Counted from the first letter of the stretch, positions 1 through 8,746 are shown. The stretch: DNA of 64,000 nucleotides from an uncultured Bacteroidales bacterium (GCA_944322715.1 CALUPT010000002.1:62001-126000), one strand, 5' to 3'. A program made the numbers and translations. The notes: generated by a model not told the origin, from the sequence alone.

Positions 1-270
1 TGCAGGACCCGCACCAATGATTATCACCGGTTCGGAAGAAGACACATCCCTGTATTCCTCCAGCCTGTATTGCAGGCATTGTTCCCCCGCAGCGTATGCC
101 TCGATACGGTACCGGTACACGACATCGTTACGGGCATCGATGGAACGCCGCACCACCCTGCAGGAAGCCACGTTCTTCGGCGCGACCCCGAGCGCCCTGG
201 CTGCGGCTGACAGCATTTCCTCATTGGAAAGGTCCTTTCCTATCGGTTTCGAGATTTCGATTTCTTTCAT
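1..270 (-). CDS. NAD(P)/FAD-dependent oxidoreductase, N-terminal part
   Basis: The ORF starts at an ATG (270-268) and runs leftward off the window, so only about 90 residues are visible. The first 80 residues form a small alpha/beta domain that ends in VIIIGAGPA, the start of an FAD-binding Rossmann fold (GxGxxG). A short N-terminal domain before the Rossmann motif is typical of the uncharacterised FAD-dependent dehydrogenases of COG2509. It lies downstream of tsaD on the same strand and may be co-transcribed with it. The substrate is unknown. The family call is inference from the motif and its position in the chain. Confidence 0.7.
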   Translation of the reverse strand, partial: MKEIEISKPIGKDLSNEEMLSAAARALGVAPKNVASCRVVRRSIDARNDVVYRYRIEAYAAGEQCLQYRLEEYRDVSSSEPVIIIGAGPA

Positions 271-297
271 TGCTTCGTTCTGGTTCAATGATATGAC

Positions 298-324
298 AGA
301 TTCTTCGCTATGCCCAGAATGACA
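298..324 (-). repeat. HPERSEGS-type dispersed repeat, copy 1 (divergent)
   Basis: Read on the minus strand this is TGTCATTCTGGGC followed by ATAGCGAAGAATCT. It is a diverged copy of the TCATCCTGAGC...GCGAAGGATCT element found at seven other places in the window. It sits in the gap between tsaD and the FAD dehydrogenase gene. Confidence 0.75.
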
Positions 325-352
325 GAGGGCGGTTCAGGCAGGCAGAGCGTCA

Positions 353-1375
353 TCACAGTTCGGCGGCACGGGATACCGGAGCTACGGAAAGAGGTGTCCT
401 TTCCCCGTGCAGATAATGGAAATATCCCGCTATGGCTATCATCGCCGCATTGTCCGTGGTAAACTTGAATTCAGGCAGATACACTTTCCATCCCCGCTTC
501 TTTCCCTCCTCCGTGAGGGCATTGCGCAGGCCGCTGTTGGCAGATACGCCTCCGCCCATAGTCACCTCTTTGATACCCGTGCGTTTCGCTGCCTTCACCA
601 GTTTGTCCATCAGTATCTCTATCAGAGTCCTCTGGAAGCCGGCACAGATGTCCTCCTTGTTCTTCTCCATGAAATCCGGATCTTCCGCAATCCTGTCCCT
701 GACAAAATACAGCAGTGAGGTCTTGACTCCGCTGAAACTGTAGTCCAGACCAGGCACATGCGGTTTGGCGAAACGGAACCTGTCCGGGTCTCCCTGTTTC
801 GCAAGCCTGTCCACTACCGGTCCGCCCGGATAGCCAAGGCCCATCATCTTGGAGCACTTGTCGAATGCCTCCCCTACCGCATCATCGATTGTCTGCCCGA
901 GTATCTCGAACTCCAGCGGGCTGTCCACCCTAACTATCTGGGAGTTCCCTCCTGACACCAGCAGGCAGAGATACGGGAAGGCAGGATGCCTGTTCCCGCT
1001 GTCATACTGCTTTATGAAATTGGCGAGGATATGGCCCTGAAGGTGGTTTACCTCAATCAGAGGCCTGTCAAGGGCAACCGCCAGTCCCTTTGCGAAAGAA
1101 GTCCCTACAAGCAGGGACCCGAGCAGCCCCGGCCCTCTCGTAAAGGCTATGGCCGTTATGTCGGATGGACTGATGCCGGCCCTGTCTATGGCCTGGCTTA
1201 CGACAGGTACGATGTTCAGTTGGTGCGCCCTGGATGCCAGTTCGGGGATCACGCCTCCGTATGCCTTGTGGACATCCTGGCTTGCAAGCACGTTCGACAA
1301 CAGATACCCGTCCCGGATGACGGCTGCCGAAGTGTCATCGCACGATGATTCTATTCCGAGTATTATATCTTCCAT
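353..1375 (-). CDS. tsaD: tRNA N6-adenosine threonylcarbamoyltransferase TsaD
   Basis: TsaD transfers the threonylcarbamoyl group to A37 of ANN-decoding tRNAs, making t6A together with TsaB, TsaE and TsaC. The 340-residue length is normal. The N-terminus reads ILGIESSCDDTSAAV, the kinase-like ASKHA fold signature. HLQGHILANF near residue 110 supplies the two metal-binding histidines. LVSGGNSQIV and GGGVSANSGLR are further family motifs. The start at 1375 is fixed by the family N-terminus. It lies only five bases from a -7 promoter box, which suggests a leaderless message. It is divergent from tamB. MtaB, which methylthiolates t6A, is encoded 6 kb away. Confidence 0.97.
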   Translation of the reverse strand: MEDIILGIESSCDDTSAAVIRDGYLLSNVLASQDVHKAYGGVIPELASRAHQLNIVPVVSQAIDRAGISPSDITAIAFTRGPGLLGSLLVGTSFAKGLAVALDRPLIEVNHLQGHILANFIKQYDSGNRHPAFPYLCLLVSGGNSQIVRVDSPLEFEILGQTIDDAVGEAFDKCSKMMGLGYPGGPVVDRLAKQGDPDRFRFAKPHVPGLDYSFSGVKTSLLYFVRDRIAEDPDFMEKNKEDICAGFQRTLIEILMDKLVKAAKRTGIKEVTMGGGVSANSGLRNALTEEGKKRGWKVYLPEFKFTTDNAAMIAIAGYFHYLHGERTPLSVAPVSRAAEL

Positions 1376-1380
1376 GGCCG

Positions 1381-1388
1381 CAAAAATA
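1381..1388 (-). promoter_or_regulatory. -7 box of the tsaD promoter
   Basis: Minus strand TATTTTTG matches the Bacteroidetes TAnnTTTG box exactly. Its 3' G is five bases from the tsaD ATG, so transcription should begin at or next to the start codon. No clear -33 box is visible. Confidence 0.6.
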
Positions 1389-1412
1389 CGACATTTTACC
1401 GGATATTTTTAC

Positions 1413-1420
1413 TATTTTTG
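1413..1420 (+). promoter_or_regulatory. -7 box of the tamB promoter
   Basis: TATTTTTG matches TAnnTTTG. It overlaps the first possible TTG start of the tamB reading frame (1418), so translation more probably begins downstream. It lies back to back with the tsaD box. Confidence 0.55.
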
Positions 1421-1471
1421 CAGTTTGCGCCGATTGCCGGCAATAAAAACCGAAAAGACATCAGAAAGTTA

Positions 1472-4400
1472 TTGAAAATACTCTGGTTCATGTTCCTGGC
1501 CGTCATTATCCTGACAGCCGGGTGCCTGCTGCTGCTCCAGACTACATTCGTCCAGACTTTCATTGCGGGCAAGGTTGCGGATGCCCTTACCGAAACGGAG
1601 ATAGATGCCGACATATCATTCGGGAAAATCCATTTCAAGCCCTTCAACACCCTTATAGTCAGGGATCTTGCCGTCACTGACCCGAATCCGTGCGAAATTT
1701 CCGGAGAAACCGCTCCGGACACGCTTTTCGTGGCGGAATACATCTCTGCAAGATTCACCCTGAAAGGACTTACAGGACAGAGCATCAGCATTGGCAGCGC
1801 CTTCGTCCGGAATGCGCGGATGAACCTTGTCCTCGAAGACGGGGATTTCAAGACGAACCTGGCCAGGATGTTCAGGATACCTGCCGTGCGGGAGAAAAAG
1901 GAAGCCCAGAACAGGGAAATCTTCCACATAAAGGATGTGGAAGTGGAAAACATCCGTTTCTGCATGAGGAACGCCACAGCCAGGAGTTTCGCGGCTTCGC
2001 CTGGGGGAATAGACTGGAATGACCTCGATGTCAGCGGAATCAATGTGAAAGGACGGCATCTGAGGCTGACGGGGAAAATCATGTCGGGGGAACTGGACTA
2101 CCTGACATTCAAGGAAAAGAGCGGCTATTCGGTCAGGTCCCTGTCCGGCAGGACAAGGACTGGACAGGGAGTCGCCCTGATCGAGGATCTGAAACTGACG
2201 GACGCATGGAGCCGGATAGACATCCCGTATTTCTGCATGATGTACGAGAGCGACAAGGATTTCGCCGACTTCATCGACAAGGTCAGGATAGAGGGGATCA
2301 TCCGGCCATCGAGAATCGGCATGAAGACAATCGGATATTTCGCTCCGGGACTGTCCGGAAACGATGCCGTCATCGACCTGAACGGGGAAATGCACGGTAC
2401 GGTATCGGACTTCGAGATAGCCGGCATGAACATGTCCACCGAAAACGGAGGGGTCTCGGGGAAGATTTCCGGACGCATTGCCGGCCTGCCGGACATCGGC
2501 AGGATGACGGCAGCCGTCAGGGCGGACAGGCTGTCTTTCACTACCGAATCCCTCAACAGGCTGATCGGGAGATGGGCCGGGACTACTGTCCCTGACATGG
2601 AAAAGTACGCGCCCGGAGAAAGGTTCAGCCTGTCAGGAAGGCTCAACGGCAGGCTTGACGACATGTCCGTAAAGGGCACCCTGAGTTCAGGAATCGGCAG
2701 GATACGCGCAAGACTGGACATCAGCGGACTCGCCGCAAGAGGAAAGTCGAAGTCCGTTTCCGGTACCATCAGGACAAACAGCCTCATCCTCGACAGGATT
2801 ATCAGCGACATCCCGATACGAGAATGCTCGCTGGAAGCCGGGCTCAGGGCGACCATAGAGAAAGGGAATTCATCCCTTGCCATAGATTCCCTCAAGGTCG
2901 GCAGGCTCCACCTGAACGGATACGACTACAGCGGAATCGCGGCCGCAGGCACTCTGTCCGGAAGTCAGTTCAACGGAAAGGTAATCTGCAACGACCCCAA
3001 CCTGAACTTCATGTTCCAGGGAATATTCAGTTTCTCCGGCAAGACGAGCAATGCCCTCTACAGATTCTACGCCAACATCGGCTACGCAGACCTGTACGCG
3101 ATCAACATCGACAGGAGGGGGAAGTCGAGGATGAGCCTGCAGACCAGCGCCAATTTCACAAGGACATCCAAAGGGGACATGCTGGGCAACGTGGACATCG
3201 CGGATGTGGTCCTCGAAAACGGACACGGACAATATGACATCGGAGACATCCGGATATCTTCTTTCACAGGCAACGGGAGGTACCGGATCCGCTTCTCATC
3301 CGGTTTTGCGGAAGGGTCCTACAGCGGGTCGGCGCCAGTGACATCCTTCGCGAAAGACCTTGCCGGCGTCACTGCAAGACGCGAGATTCCCGCCCTCTTC
3401 GAGGATTCATGGGCGGGATACAGCGGAGAGAGCTACGAATTCGCCTTCAGGACGTTCAACACGATGGACATCCTGTCTTTCCTCGCCCCGGGAGTCTATG
3501 TAGCGGACAGCACAAGCATCAGGGCGACAGTGGATACCGCCGGATTTTTCAGCGGCAGGGTCAGGTCCGGCAGGATAGCCCTGAACGAGCAATACATCAA
3601 GGATCTGGATTTCAGCATAAACAATGCGGGAGACATCCTTTTCGGGGAAATAGAGAGCGAAAGCATATATTTCGCGACTGTCATGATGAAAAACAACAGC
3701 ATCAAGCTGCTTGCGGATGACAACCATATCGGGGCGGAGTTCTCGTACAACAACCAGGACATATACGAAAACAGGGGTGAAGTGGTGCTCACCGGCGACC
3801 TTGGCCGTTCCGGCAACGGAGGGACCACGTTTGACCTGCACCTGCTTCCTTCAAGCGTATATCTCAATTCCAGGGAATGGAACATATATCCGTCCGATGT
3901 CTTTATCGATGGCAAGGACATAACGGTGAGGAACATAGAACTCCACAGCGGAGAACAGAGCATCCTTGTCTCCGGAGGACTGTCCGCAGAGAAGACTGAC
4001 ACGCTGGGCATCGGCCTCGACCGCTTCGACCTATCAGCCCTGAACCCGCTGATAGGAGAACACTTTGCCCTGCAGGGAGCGGTTTCGGGACAGGCAAGGG
4101 TGACATCCCCGGGAAAGGACAGAGGCCTGCTGCTCGACATGGTGAGCTATTCTACCAGCATCGGAGGAGAAAGGATGGGAGACCTTGCTGTCAGGAGCGG
4201 CTGGGACGGCAGACTCAAGAGATTCGAAATCAGTGCGGAAAACGACATGGACGGCAAGAGGAGCATTTCGGTCAGCGGAAGCTATACCCCATCGAAGAAA
4301 TTCCTCGACATGGATGCCGACCTCGACATGCTTGAACTTGGCTACGCAGCCCCGTTCCTTGCCGGAATCTTCTCCGACATCGACGGAACCGTAAGCGGCA

Positions 4401-6013
4401 GATTCTCCGCGAAAGGTCCCGTAAACGACCTTGCCGTCACCGGCAGCGGGGCAAGGCTCCGGGATGCCGGTCTGACAGTAGCATATACCAATGTAAAATA
4501 CATAGCCAACGGTCCGTTCGACATGGACGAGCATGGAATCTATCTCGACGGGATATCCATCGCGGACCGTGCGGGCAATCAGGGAACCCTGACCGGGAAA
4601 ATAGGCTATGACCATTTCCGCGACATGTATTTCGACGTCGGAATCAATGTCAGCAGGATAGAGGCAGTAAACCTCGAAGAAACCGAAAGCAGCCTGTTCT
4701 ACGGACATCTTTCCGCTTCCGGGCATGTCTCCGTCACAGGTCCGCTGAACGCCATCAGACTGACTGCCGATGCCACCACCGCAGGCAGGGGAGAACTCCA
4801 CATCCCGGTTTCCGCCTCGCTCAATGCCGGCTCGGCCAATCTACTGAGTTTCAAGGAACCGGAAACGGCTGAAGAGACGGATCCGTATGAACTGATGGTC
4901 AGCAGGCTGAAAGAGCAGAAAAAGATGTCCAATGACTTCACTCTCAGGCTGAACGTGTCCACTACACCGGAAGTCGAGGCCTTCATCGAAATCGACAAGG
5001 CCAACGGAAACATCCTGCGCGGACACGGCACCGGAACCATAGAGATAGAGTCGGTACCTTCCGAAAAGACATTCAACATCCTCGGAGACTATACGATCAG
5101 CAGCGGCAACTATCATTTCGTAACCCTCGGCATCGCCGCCCGCGACTTCATCATCAACGATGGCAGCACCATCAGGTTCAACGGCGACATCATGGACAGC
5201 AACCTGAACATCGGGGCCACCTACAGCACAAAGGCATCGCTGTCCACGCTCATAGCCGACGAGAACTCGGTGGACAACAGGCGCACGGTCAACTGCGGGA
5301 TACAGATAACAGACAGGCTGAGCAATCCGCGTCTGGCATTCTCCATCGACATCCCGGACATCAACCCTGCAGTCAAGGCCAGGGTGGAAAGTGCGCTGAG
5401 TTCGGAGGACAAAGTGCAGAAACAGTTCCTTTCCCTGCTGATTTCCAACAGTTTCCTGCCGGACGAGCAGTCAGGGATAGCCAACAACTCATCCGTCCTG
5501 TTCTCCAATGTGACCGATATCATGACAAACCAGCTCAACAACATATTCCAGAAGCTGGACATTCCGCTCGACCTCGGGTTCAACTACCAGCAGAGCGACC
5601 AGGGGAACGACATATTCGATGTGGCCGTATCCACGCAGCTTTTCAACAACAGGGTAATCGTCAACGGCAACATCGGCAACAAGGAATCGACATCCGGGAA
5701 CAGGAACAGCGATGTGGTAGGAGACCTCGACATCGAAATCAAGCTGGACAGGCCGGGAGCCTTCCGTCTCAACCTGTTCTCCCACTCGGCCGACCAGTAC
5801 ACCAATTATCTGGACAACTCCCAGAGAAACGGTATCGGTATCGCCTACCAGCAGGAATTCAACCACTTCGGGCAGTTCGTCAAAAGGATATTCATGAAAA
5901 AGAAGGACAGGGAGGAAGCGGAACTGCAGGAAGTCAGGAATGCAATCAACGAAGAGAAGAACTACATAAGGATAGAGACGGACGAAAGGAAAAGGAAGGA
6001 CAAGAAAGACTGA
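1472..6013 (+). CDS. tamB: translocation/assembly module protein TamB-like (DUF490)
   Basis: This is a very large inner-membrane-anchored, periplasm-spanning protein of the TamB/AsmA class, thought to form a lipid-conducting or assembly bridge to the outer membrane. One hydrophobic segment near the N-terminus is followed by about 1,400 residues of repetitive beta-rich sequence. The conserved TamB C-terminal domain occupies roughly the last 400 residues. The frame is open from 1418 (TTG), but that codon lies inside a -7 box. I prefer TTG 1472, preceded by an AGAAAG purine run, which puts the transmembrane helix at residue 2 onward; ATG 1490 is a third option. The gene ends 1 bp before the RsmI-like gene, so the two are probably one operon. 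Confidence 0.9.
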   Translation: MKILWFMFLAVIILTAGCLLLLQTTFVQTFIAGKVADALTETEIDADISFGKIHFKPFNTLIVRDLAVTDPNPCEISGETAPDTLFVAEYISARFTLKGLTGQSISIGSAFVRNARMNLVLEDGDFKTNLARMFRIPAVREKKEAQNREIFHIKDVEVENIRFCMRNATARSFAASPGGIDWNDLDVSGINVKGRHLRLTGKIMSGELDYLTFKEKSGYSVRSLSGRTRTGQGVALIEDLKLTDAWSRIDIPYFCMMYESDKDFADFIDKVRIEGIIRPSRIGMKTIGYFAPGLSGNDAVIDLNGEMHGTVSDFEIAGMNMSTENGGVSGKISGRIAGLPDIGRMTAAVRADRLSFTTESLNRLIGRWAGTTVPDMEKYAPGERFSLSGRLNGRLDDMSVKGTLSSGIGRIRARLDISGLAARGKSKSVSGTIRTNSLILDRIISDIPIRECSLEAGLRATIEKGNSSLAIDSLKVGRLHLNGYDYSGIAAAGTLSGSQFNGKVICNDPNLNFMFQGIFSFSGKTSNALYRFYANIGYADLYAINIDRRGKSRMSLQTSANFTRTSKGDMLGNVDIADVVLENGHGQYDIGDIRISSFTGNGRYRIRFSSGFAEGSYSGSAPVTSFAKDLAGVTARREIPALFEDSWAGYSGESYEFAFRTFNTMDILSFLAPGVYVADSTSIRATVDTAGFFSGRVRSGRIALNEQYIKDLDFSINNAGDILFGEIESESIYFATVMMKNNSIKLLADDNHIGAEFSYNNQDIYENRGEVVLTGDLGRSGNGGTTFDLHLLPSSVYLNSREWNIYPSDVFIDGKDITVRNIELHSGEQSILVSGGLSAEKTDTLGIGLDRFDLSALNPLIGEHFALQGAVSGQARVTSPGKDRGLLLDMVSYSTSIGGERMGDLAVRSGWDGRLKRFEISAENDMDGKRSISVSGSYTPSKKFLDMDADLDMLELGYAAPFLAGIFSDIDGTVSGRFSAKGPVNDLAVTGSGARLRDAGLTVAYTNVKYIANGPFDMDEHGIYLDGISIADRAGNQGTLTGKIGYDHFRDMYFDVGINVSRIEAVNLEETESSLFYGHLSASGHVSVTGPLNAIRLTADATTAGRGELHIPVSASLNAGSANLLSFKEPETAEETDPYELMVSRLKEQKKMSNDFTLRLNVSTTPEVEAFIEIDKANGNILRGHGTGTIEIESVPSEKTFNILGDYTISSGNYHFVTLGIAARDFIINDGSTIRFNGDIMDSNLNIGATYSTKASLSTLIADENSVDNRRTVNCGIQITDRLSNPRLAFSIDIPDINPAVKARVESALSSEDKVQKQFLSLLISNSFLPDEQSGIANNSSVLFSNVTDIMTNQLNNIFQKLDIPLDLGFNYQQSDQGNDIFDVAVSTQLFNNRVIVNGNIGNKESTSGNRNSDVVGDLDIEIKLDRPGAFRLNLFSHSADQYTNYLDNSQRNGIGIAYQQEFNHFGQFVKRIFMKKKDREEAELQEVRNAINEEKNYIRIETDERKRKDKKD

Positions 6014-6014
6014 A

Positions 6015-6722
6015 ATGGAATACGGAAAACTATACCTCATACCATCTCCGCTCGGAGACAATGACCCTGCGGAAGTCATCCCGGCCGCCGTACTCGAAAA
6101 GATACGGGAAATACGGACATTCGTGGTCGAGGAGGCACGTACGGCAAGGCGTTACCTGTCGAGGGCAGGGCTCAAGGGACATGTCTCCGAACTCGAACTG
6201 CATGAACTGAACGAACATACCGCGCCGCAGGAAACGGAGGGGCTGCTGCGACTGTTCAATGACGGCAACGATGTGGGGCTGATTTCGGAAGCGGGACTTC
6301 CCGCCGTGGCCGATCCCGGGGCAGACCTTGTCGCCCTTGCGCACAGGCACGGCATCGAAGTGATCCCGTATGCCGGCCCGTCATCCCTGATGCTGGCGCT
6401 GATGGCATCCGGACTCAACGGACAGTCATTCGCATTCTGCGGCTACCTGCCCGCAAAGACGGATGAAAGGAGGGAGAGACTCAGGACAATCGAGAGGCTT
6501 TCCGCATCGCACAGGCAGACGCAGATATTCATCGAGACCCCGTACAGGAACGACGCGATGCTTGCGGACATTCTCTCGGTATGCAGAGGCGGTACAAGGT
6601 TATGCATAGCGGCAAATGTCACCATGCCGGATGCTTTCATAAGGACAAGGACGGTAGAGCAATGGAAGAATGAAGGAATCGCGATAGGAAAAAGGCCGTG
6701 CGTCTTCTGCCTGCTCGCCTGA
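6015..6722 (+). CDS. SAM-dependent methyltransferase, RsmI-like (tetrapyrrole methylase fold)
   Basis: This 235-residue protein belongs to the RsmI/YraL family, whose characterised member 2'-O-methylates C1402 of 16S rRNA. The N-terminus reads LYLIPSPLGDND where classical RsmI has LYLVATPIGNLxD. GLISEAGLPAVADPGADLV and PYAGPSSLMLALMASG are the conserved SAM-binding loops. IFIETPYRND matches the conserved E-PYR motif. It is about 40 residues shorter than E. coli RsmI and diverges in the N-terminal motif. It is therefore the short Bacteroidetes form, and its exact rRNA target is inference. It follows tamB by one base. Confidence 0.82.
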   Translation: MEYGKLYLIPSPLGDNDPAEVIPAAVLEKIREIRTFVVEEARTARRYLSRAGLKGHVSELELHELNEHTAPQETEGLLRLFNDGNDVGLISEAGLPAVADPGADLVALAHRHGIEVIPYAGPSSLMLALMASGLNGQSFAFCGYLPAKTDERRERLRTIERLSASHRQTQIFIETPYRNDAMLADILSVCRGGTRLCIAANVTMPDAFIRTRTVEQWKNEGIAIGKRPCVFCLLA

Positions 6723-6734
6723 ACCGATGTGTCC

Positions 6735-6760
6735 TGTCATCCTGAGCAAGGCGAAGGAAC
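6735..6760 (+). repeat. HPERSEGS-type dispersed repeat, copy 2
   Basis: TGTCATCCTGAGC followed by AAGGCGAAGGAAC. It occupies the gap between the RsmI-like gene and folB, and it creates a false upstream extension of the folB frame. Confidence 0.85.
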
Positions 6761-6786
6761 TGCGGACACAGAAAAAATTGAAGAAA

Positions 6787-7311
6787 ATGAAACAGAACGG
6801 AACGATAGAACTGGAAGGAATGGAATTCCACAGTTTCCACGGCTGTCTCGAAAGCGAACGCCGGGAAGGCAATCTGTTCACCGTGGACTTCAGAGCCTGC
6901 CTCGACCTCGGTAAGGCTGCGGCAACGGATTCACTTGAGGATACGCTCGACTACGGAAGGATATACGACATTGTCGCAGGACAGATGCAGATTCCATCCG
7001 ATCTTATAGAGAATGTCGCAGGCCGGATCATTTCCGCCATAAGCGATGAATTCCCGTGGCTGGATGATTTCTCCGTGAGGGTGTCCAAACGCAACCCGCC
7101 GGTCAGCGGCCGTGCCGCCTGGTCCCGTGTCACCCTACGGCACTCCGGCACTCCTTGCCATCTTGAGCCGTCCTGCCATCCTGATACCCCCTGTCATCCT
7201 GATATCCCCTGCCATCCTGATACCCCCTGTCATCCTGAGCGAAGCGAAGGATCTGTCACTGAAAACCAGTCCTGTCATCCCGAACAAAGCGAAGGATCCG
7301 CCGGAAAATAA
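6787..7311 (+). CDS. folB: dihydroneopterin aldolase FolB with repeat-derived C-terminal tail
   Basis: FolB converts 7,8-dihydroneopterin to 6-hydroxymethyl-dihydropterin in folate synthesis. The start chosen is ATG 6787 (MKQNGTIELEGMEFHSFHG), because the frame upstream is only repeat sequence. The core (about residues 1-117) has FHSFHGCLESER, TLDYGRIYDIV, LIENVAGRI and VRVSKRNPPVSG, all typical. The family is normally about 120 residues. Here a tail of some 57 residues follows, consisting of CHPDTP/CHPDIP units and two HPE(R/Q)SEGS units encoded by tandem and dispersed DNA repeats. The tail is probably functionally neutral. Confidence 0.9.
   Translation: MKQNGTIELEGMEFHSFHGCLESERREGNLFTVDFRACLDLGKAAATDSLEDTLDYGRIYDIVAGQMQIPSDLIENVAGRIISAISDEFPWLDDFSVRVSKRNPPVSGRAAWSRVTLRHSGTPCHLEPSCHPDTPCHPDIPCHPDTPCHPERSEGSVTENQSCHPEQSEGSAGK
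7153..7226 (+). repeat. 18-bp tandem repeat inside the folB 3' end
   Basis: Units of the form CCCCTGYCATCCTGATAY repeat about four times with small variation, leading directly into a full dispersed repeat copy. Each unit encodes six residues (CHPD-P-like), which keeps folB in frame. Confidence 0.8.
7229..7254 (+). repeat. HPERSEGS-type dispersed repeat, copy 3
   Basis: This copy, TGTCATCCTGAGC then GAAGCGAAGGATC, fits the element's consensus best. It lies within the folB coding tail and is translated as CHPERSEGS. Confidence 0.9.
7273..7299 (+). repeat. HPERSEGS-type dispersed repeat, copy 4
   Basis: TGTCATCCCGAAC then AAAGCGAAGGATCC, translated as CHPEQSEGS at the very end of folB, ten bases before the stop codon. 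Confidence 0.88.
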
Positions 7312-7323
7312 CATACGTCACAA

Positions 7324-8625
7324 ATGCCAAAGATATCATTCATGACCCTCGGCTGCAAACTCAACTACGCCGAGACATCAACATACGAAAGAGGGTTCAT
7401 ACGGGAGGGATTCGAAGTGGTCCCGCCATCGGAGAAAGCCGACATCTGCCTTGTGAACACATGCAGCGTGACAGAGCATTCCGACAAGAAATGCCGCAAC
7501 ATCATCAGGAAGATGCACCGTATCTGTCCCGATGCGGACATTGTCGTGACCGGCTGCTCCGCCCAGCTGAGACGCGGCAGGATAGAAAAGATAGAAGGAG
7601 TGAAATTCGTCTTCGGAGCCATGGAAAAAGGCTCTGTAGTCAGGACAGTCACGGAATATGTCCGCAACGGGCGGCAAACGGAATTCCGGCCGGTATCTCC
7701 GGCAGTGACCGGCGCAACGCCACACCGTGAAGATGGAAACGACAGCACTGTCTTCCCGGCATATTCCTCCGGAGAGAGGACCCGTTCGTTCCTGAAAGTC
7801 CAGGATGGCTGCGACTACAAATGCGCCTACTGCACGGTGCCGTACGCCAGGGGAGCAAGCAGGAACATCCCCATAGCGGAAATCATTTCACAGGCAAATG
7901 AAATCGCCGCGACCGGTATCAGGGAAATCGTACTGACAGGCGTCAATACCGGAGATTTCGGGAAGACCACTGGAGAATCTTTCCTCGACCTGCTGAAACG
8001 TCTGAACGAAGTGGATGGGATAGAAAGATACAGGATCTCATCCATCGAGCCCAACCTGCTGACTGAAGAGATTGTGGACTGGATAGCATCGGGCACGAAA
8101 TTCCTTCCCCATTTCCACATTCCGCTCCAGTCCGGGTCGGATACCGTTCTGAAAGCCATGGGAAGAAGATACGACACGTCTGCCTTTTCACGCAAGATAA
8201 GTCATATAAGGGAACGAATGGAAAAGGACGGAAAGCCCCGGGTATTCTTCGGCATAGATGTGATTGCAGGATTTCCGGGCGAGACCGAAGAACTGTTCCG
8301 TGAGACATACGGCTTTCTGGAGCATGAGATAAGACCGGCATTCATCCATATTTTCCCTTATTCGAGGCGCCCCGGGACTCCGGCAGCCGCGATGAAAGGC
8401 CAGGTGCAGGACAGGGTCAAGACGGAAAGGGTTGCGCGGCTTGAGGATCTGTGCAGAAGGCTGCATGCCGAATTCATTGCATCTAACCGTGGAACGGCAG
8501 GGAAAGTGCTGTTCGAGAGTTCGGACAAAAACGGCATGATGTACGGATACACGGAAAACTATATCAGGATCGAACGGCCGTACGACCCCGACATGGTCGG
8601 ACGGATCATCGACATCACGGTATGA
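7324..8625 (+). CDS. mtaB: tRNA t6A37 methylthiotransferase MtaB
   Basis: This radical-SAM methylthiotransferase adds a methylthio group to t6A37, giving ms2t6A. The N-terminal UPF0004 domain starts ISFMTLGCKLNYAE and has the three cluster cysteines (GCK, NTCSVTEHSDKKC and VTGCSAQ). The radical SAM core has CDYKCAYC near residue 160. RVFFGIDVIAGFPGET and HIFPYSRRPGTPA are MtaB-type motifs. The end resembles a short TRAM domain. The 433-residue length is normal. It starts 12 bp after folB. Its substrate nucleoside is made by TsaD, encoded at 353-1375. Confidence 0.93.
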   Translation: MPKISFMTLGCKLNYAETSTYERGFIREGFEVVPPSEKADICLVNTCSVTEHSDKKCRNIIRKMHRICPDADIVVTGCSAQLRRGRIEKIEGVKFVFGAMEKGSVVRTVTEYVRNGRQTEFRPVSPAVTGATPHREDGNDSTVFPAYSSGERTRSFLKVQDGCDYKCAYCTVPYARGASRNIPIAEIISQANEIAATGIREIVLTGVNTGDFGKTTGESFLDLLKRLNEVDGIERYRISSIEPNLLTEEIVDWIASGTKFLPHFHIPLQSGSDTVLKAMGRRYDTSAFSRKISHIRERMEKDGKPRVFFGIDVIAGFPGETEELFRETYGFLEHEIRPAFIHIFPYSRRPGTPAAAMKGQVQDRVKTERVARLEDLCRRLHAEFIASNRGTAGKVLFESSDKNGMMYGYTENYIRIERPYDPDMVGRIIDITV

Positions 8626-8628
8626 CGC

Positions 8629-8691
8629 TCCGGACATGGCATTATGAACCGGATTCATGTCCGGACATGGCATAATGTCCGGACATGTCAT
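8629..8691. repeat. cluster of three TCCGGACATG half-palindrome repeats
   Basis: TCCGGACATGGCAT occurs at 8629 and 8660, and TCCGGACATGTCAT at 8678. The second lies in a perfect 14-bp palindrome, CATGTCCGGACATG (8656-8669). The third lies in ATGTCCGGACAT (8675-8686). The cluster fills the mtaB to phnP-like gap and runs into repeat copy 5. Confidence 0.75.
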
Positions 8692-8712
8692 CCTGAACGG
8701 AGTGAAGGATCT
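8686..8712 (+). repeat. HPERSEGS-type dispersed repeat, copy 5
   Basis: TGTCATCCTGAAC then GGAGTGAAGGATCT, followed by an A-run. It is intergenic, upstream of the phnP-like gene. Confidence 0.85.
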
Positions 8713-8746
8713 GTAAAAAACTGACAAACGAACTGACGGCAAGACA

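Noticed and set aside
6727..6786. Upstream extension of folB to an ATG at 6727
   Set aside because: The extra 20 residues are encoded by dispersed repeat copy 2 and do not belong to the FolB family N-terminus.
7153..7299. CRISPR array
   Set aside because: The units are contiguous 18-bp tandem repeats without unique spacers, and no cas gene is present.
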